A DNA stretch of 6,556 nucleotides from an uncultured Eubacteriales bacterium (GTDB lineage: Bacteria > Bacillota > Clostridia > Oscillospirales > Oscillospiraceae), in assembly GCA_900548615.1 (NCBI GenBank), contig URKW01000106.1:1-6556 (forward strand), given 5' to 3'. Position 1 is the stretch's first letter. Each line of letters begins with the position of its first letter. Below are positions 4,980-6,556 of this stretch, one piece after another. Both the position numbers and the translations under genes were made by a program. A model generated the notes under the pieces. It searched no databases. It worked only from the letters and a program-made list of their open reading frames with translations, and was not told the origin of the DNA.

Positions 4980-6338
4980 ATGAAAATTATTATTGTCGGC
5001 AACGGCAAAGTGGGATATGCCATCGCCAATTCGCTGGCGCAGGAGGATCACGATATCATCATGGTGGACGCCAGCACCAGCGCCCTGCGGAAAGCGGAAA
5101 GCACCATGGACGTGCTGTGCGTGGAGGGCAACGGCGCCAGCATCAGTGTGCTGATCGAGGCCGGCGTCCGCGACGCCGATCTGGTGATCGCCGTCACCAA
5201 TCAGGACGAGATCAATCTGGTCTGCTGCCTGATCGCCAAAAAGCTGGGAGCGGGCCATACCATCGCCCGTGTCCGCAACACCGATTACCGCCGGGACGAG
5301 GAGATGCTGAAAAAGGAGATCGGTCTGGATATGGTCATCAATCCCGACCTTGCGGCGGCGCAGGAGATCGCCCGGATACTGGCCTTCCCCGCCGCCTTCA
5401 GCGTGGAGCCCTTTGCCCGGGGCCGCATCGACATGATCGGCTTTCAGGTAATGGAGAGCGACACCATCTGCGGCACTCCCCTGAGTCAGGCCCACCGTCT
5501 GCGCCAGGCGGAGGTGCTGATCTGCGCGGCGGAGCATCAGGGCGAATACATCATTCCCGACGGCAGCTTCACCCCTTCGGCAGGCGACCGGGTGTACATG
5601 CTGGGCGCCAAGCCGGAGCTGCAGCGGATGCTGAAGGAAATGGGCCGCACGTGGCAGAAGGTGAAAAAGGTGTCCGTGCTGGGCGGCAGCCGCAGCGCCA
5701 TGTATTTGGCGTGGGAGCTGCAGAAGACCAACACCAGCGTCCGCATCGTGGAAATGGATCCGGACAAGTGCCTGCGCCTGTCGGCCCAGCTGCCCCACGT
5801 GCTGGTGATTCAGGGAGACGGCACCGACAACACCCTCTTACAGCAGGAGGGGATTCTGGATACGGACGCCTTTGTGGCCGTCACCAACCGGGACGAAGAG
5901 AACCTGCTGATGGCCATGCACGCCCAGCGCAGCGGCGTACCCAAGGTACTGGCCAAGATGACCCGCCCCAACTATATGGAGCTGGTCAACAGCACCGGCA
6001 TCGACTCCATTATCTCTCCCAAGGACATTATCTCCAGCCAGATCCTGCGGTATGTGCGGGCACTGGGTAATGCCGAGGGCAGCAAGGTGGAAAGCCTTTA
6101 CAAGATGCTGGGCGGTCACGTGGAGGCGCTGTCCTTCACCGCCGCGGCTTCCAGCCACGAGGTGCTGGGCAGGCCCCTGAAGGATCTGCCGCTGCGGAAA
6201 GGACTGCTGGTGGCTGCCATCGTGCGGGATCTTCACACCATCATCCCCAGCGGTATGACCACCATTGAGGACGGCGACCACGTGGTGGTGGTGACACGCG
6301 CCACGGGACTGGACGACCTGACGGACATTCTGGCGTGA
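4980..6338 (+). CDS. trkA: Trk system potassium uptake regulatory protein TrkA
   Basis: This 452-residue cytoplasmic protein has the tandem RCK_N-RCK_C, RCK_N-RCK_C layout of TrkA, not the single unit of KtrA. TrkA binds nucleotides and gates the membrane K+ translocator TrkH/TrkG. The first Rossmann unit starts at the N-terminus with GxGxxG as G7-N-G9-K-V-G12 and the ribose-binding acid D30 in IIMVD; DADLVIAVTNQDEINL (66-80) is the usual block. The first RCK_C spans about 138-220. The second Rossmann unit starts near 230, and its glycine motif is degenerate (GGSRSA, 235-240, with S237 and A240 in place of glycines); E258 follows the second strand. The final RCK_C is about 370-452. The ATG at 4980 was chosen because GGGAGG sits six bases upstream and the protein then starts directly with the nucleotide-binding strand; a longer reading would run into the promoter. 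No trkH is in the window. A terminator follows at 6353. Confidence 0.95.
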   Translation: MKIIIVGNGKVGYAIANSLAQEDHDIIMVDASTSALRKAESTMDVLCVEGNGASISVLIEAGVRDADLVIAVTNQDEINLVCCLIAKKLGAGHTIARVRNTDYRRDEEMLKKEIGLDMVINPDLAAAQEIARILAFPAAFSVEPFARGRIDMIGFQVMESDTICGTPLSQAHRLRQAEVLICAAEHQGEYIIPDGSFTPSAGDRVYMLGAKPELQRMLKEMGRTWQKVKKVSVLGGSRSAMYLAWELQKTNTSVRIVEMDPDKCLRLSAQLPHVLVIQGDGTDNTLLQQEGILDTDAFVAVTNRDEENLLMAMHAQRSGVPKVLAKMTRPNYMELVNSTGIDSIISPKDIISSQILRYVRALGNAEGSKVESLYKMLGGHVEALSFTAAASSHEVLGRPLKDLPLRKGLLVAAIVRDLHTIIPSGMTTIEDGDHVVVVTRATGLDDLTDILA

Positions 6339-6352
6339 GATAGAATAGACTA

Positions 6353-6383
6353 AAACTCCGGCCTAGGGGCCGGAGTTTATTTT
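6353..6383 (+). terminator. Intrinsic terminator of trkA
   Basis: AAACTCCGGCC (6353-6363) and its complement GGCCGGAGTTT (6368-6378) form an 11-bp stem with a TAGG loop, followed by the T-rich tail ATTTT. It begins 15 bases after the trkA stop, so trkA ends its transcript here and is probably not co-transcribed with anything to the right. Confidence 0.9.
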
Positions 6384-6415
6384 CCAAAAGAGCCTAACAT
6401 TTTATTGCGCGTCGG

Positions 6416-6448
6416 TTCGTTTTGCCGCCACCGAGGCGGCAAAACGAA
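6416..6448. repeat. 14-bp inverted repeat, first of three consecutive hairpins
   Basis: TTCGTTTTGCCGCC (6416-6429) and its exact complement (6435-6448) enclose the loop ACCGA. It lacks a U-run, so it is not a classical terminator, and trkA already has one upstream. It opens a hairpin cluster running to 6527 in a stretch where no coding frame is convincing. Confidence 0.7.
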
Positions 6449-6469
6449 AGGGATTCGATTCTCGCTGAC

Positions 6470-6492
6470 GCAACGTGCCGGTGGCACGTTGC
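6470..6492. repeat. 10-bp inverted repeat, second of three consecutive hairpins
   Basis: GCAACGTGCC (6470-6479) pairs with GGCACGTTGC (6483-6492) around a GGT loop. The box GGGATTCGATTCTCG (6450-6464) lies between it and the first hairpin. Confidence 0.65.
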
Positions 6493-6495
6493 TCC

Positions 6496-6527
6496 CGGCT
6501 TTAATGCCCTGTGGGCATGTGAAGCCG
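6496..6527. repeat. Interrupted inverted repeat, third of three consecutive hairpins
   Basis: CGGCTT (6496-6501) pairs with AAGCCG (6522-6527), and inside it ATGCCC (6504-6509) pairs with GGGCAT (6513-6518) around a TGT loop, leaving a small internal bulge. Read on the minus strand, a box CGGATTTGAAACGAGC (6530-6545) comes just before it, similar in content and placement to the box at 172-185 beside the left-hand hairpin. Confidence 0.6.
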
Positions 6528-6556
6528 TAGCTCGTTTCAAATCCGCTTCATATGCG

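Noticed and set aside
4865..6070. A 401-codon plus-strand frame overlapping trkA
   Set aside because: It is the alternate frame of trkA, with Arg/Gly/His/Gln-rich composition and no motifs; trkA itself has a good start and family match.
6384..6556. CRISPR array in the right-end repeats
   Set aside because: The three inverted repeats differ from one another and there is no regular direct repeat with spacers.

Overview
The window looks like a chromosomal stretch of a GC-rich gut-type Clostridia bacterium, most likely Oscillospiraceae or a close relative. This rests on the high-GC codon usage, strong AGGAGG-type ribosome binding sites, sigma-A promoters in AT-rich gaps, and the style of the protein families. 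The genus cannot be fixed from the sequence alone. No rRNA, tRNA, CRISPR array, insertion sequence or phage gene is visible.

Layout. Positions 1-54 (minus) hold only the first 18 codons of an unrecognised gene, with its own extended -10 promoter. Positions 55-242 carry a 20-bp-stem terminator and a second GC-rich hairpin. Positions 243-4005 (minus) form a tight three-gene operon, read in the order: a PyrF-like (OMP decarboxylase fold) protein that appears to have lost its catalytic residues, a histidine phosphatase-GNAT acetyltransferase fusion, and a YgiQ-family radical SAM protein. The junctions overlap by 4 and 7 bases, so translation is probably coupled. A good sigma-A promoter (TTGCCA, 17 bp, TACAAT) precedes the operon.

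A 56-codon gene for a small membrane-anchored protein (4148-4318, plus) diverges from the operon. It converges on a small XRE-type regulator gene (4386-4742, minus), with a bidirectional terminator between them. The regulator diverges from trkA (4980-6338, plus), which encodes a two-RCK potassium-uptake regulatory protein. A perfect 8-bp inverted repeat lies at the likely trkA transcription start. trkA ends in a clear terminator, and the last ~140 bases are a run of three hairpins with no gene.

How the genes relate. The trkA and XRE genes look like ordinary housekeeping or regulatory loci; the TrkH partner is not in the window. The coupled operon is the least ordinary part: a probable pseudoenzyme of nucleotide metabolism made together with a phosphatase-acetyltransferase and a radical SAM enzyme of unknown reaction. 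Its substrate cannot be read from the sequence. Two intergenic regions, one near each end, carry GC-rich hairpins next to a similar short box (GA-T-YGAAACGA-like) and may belong to one dispersed repeat family.
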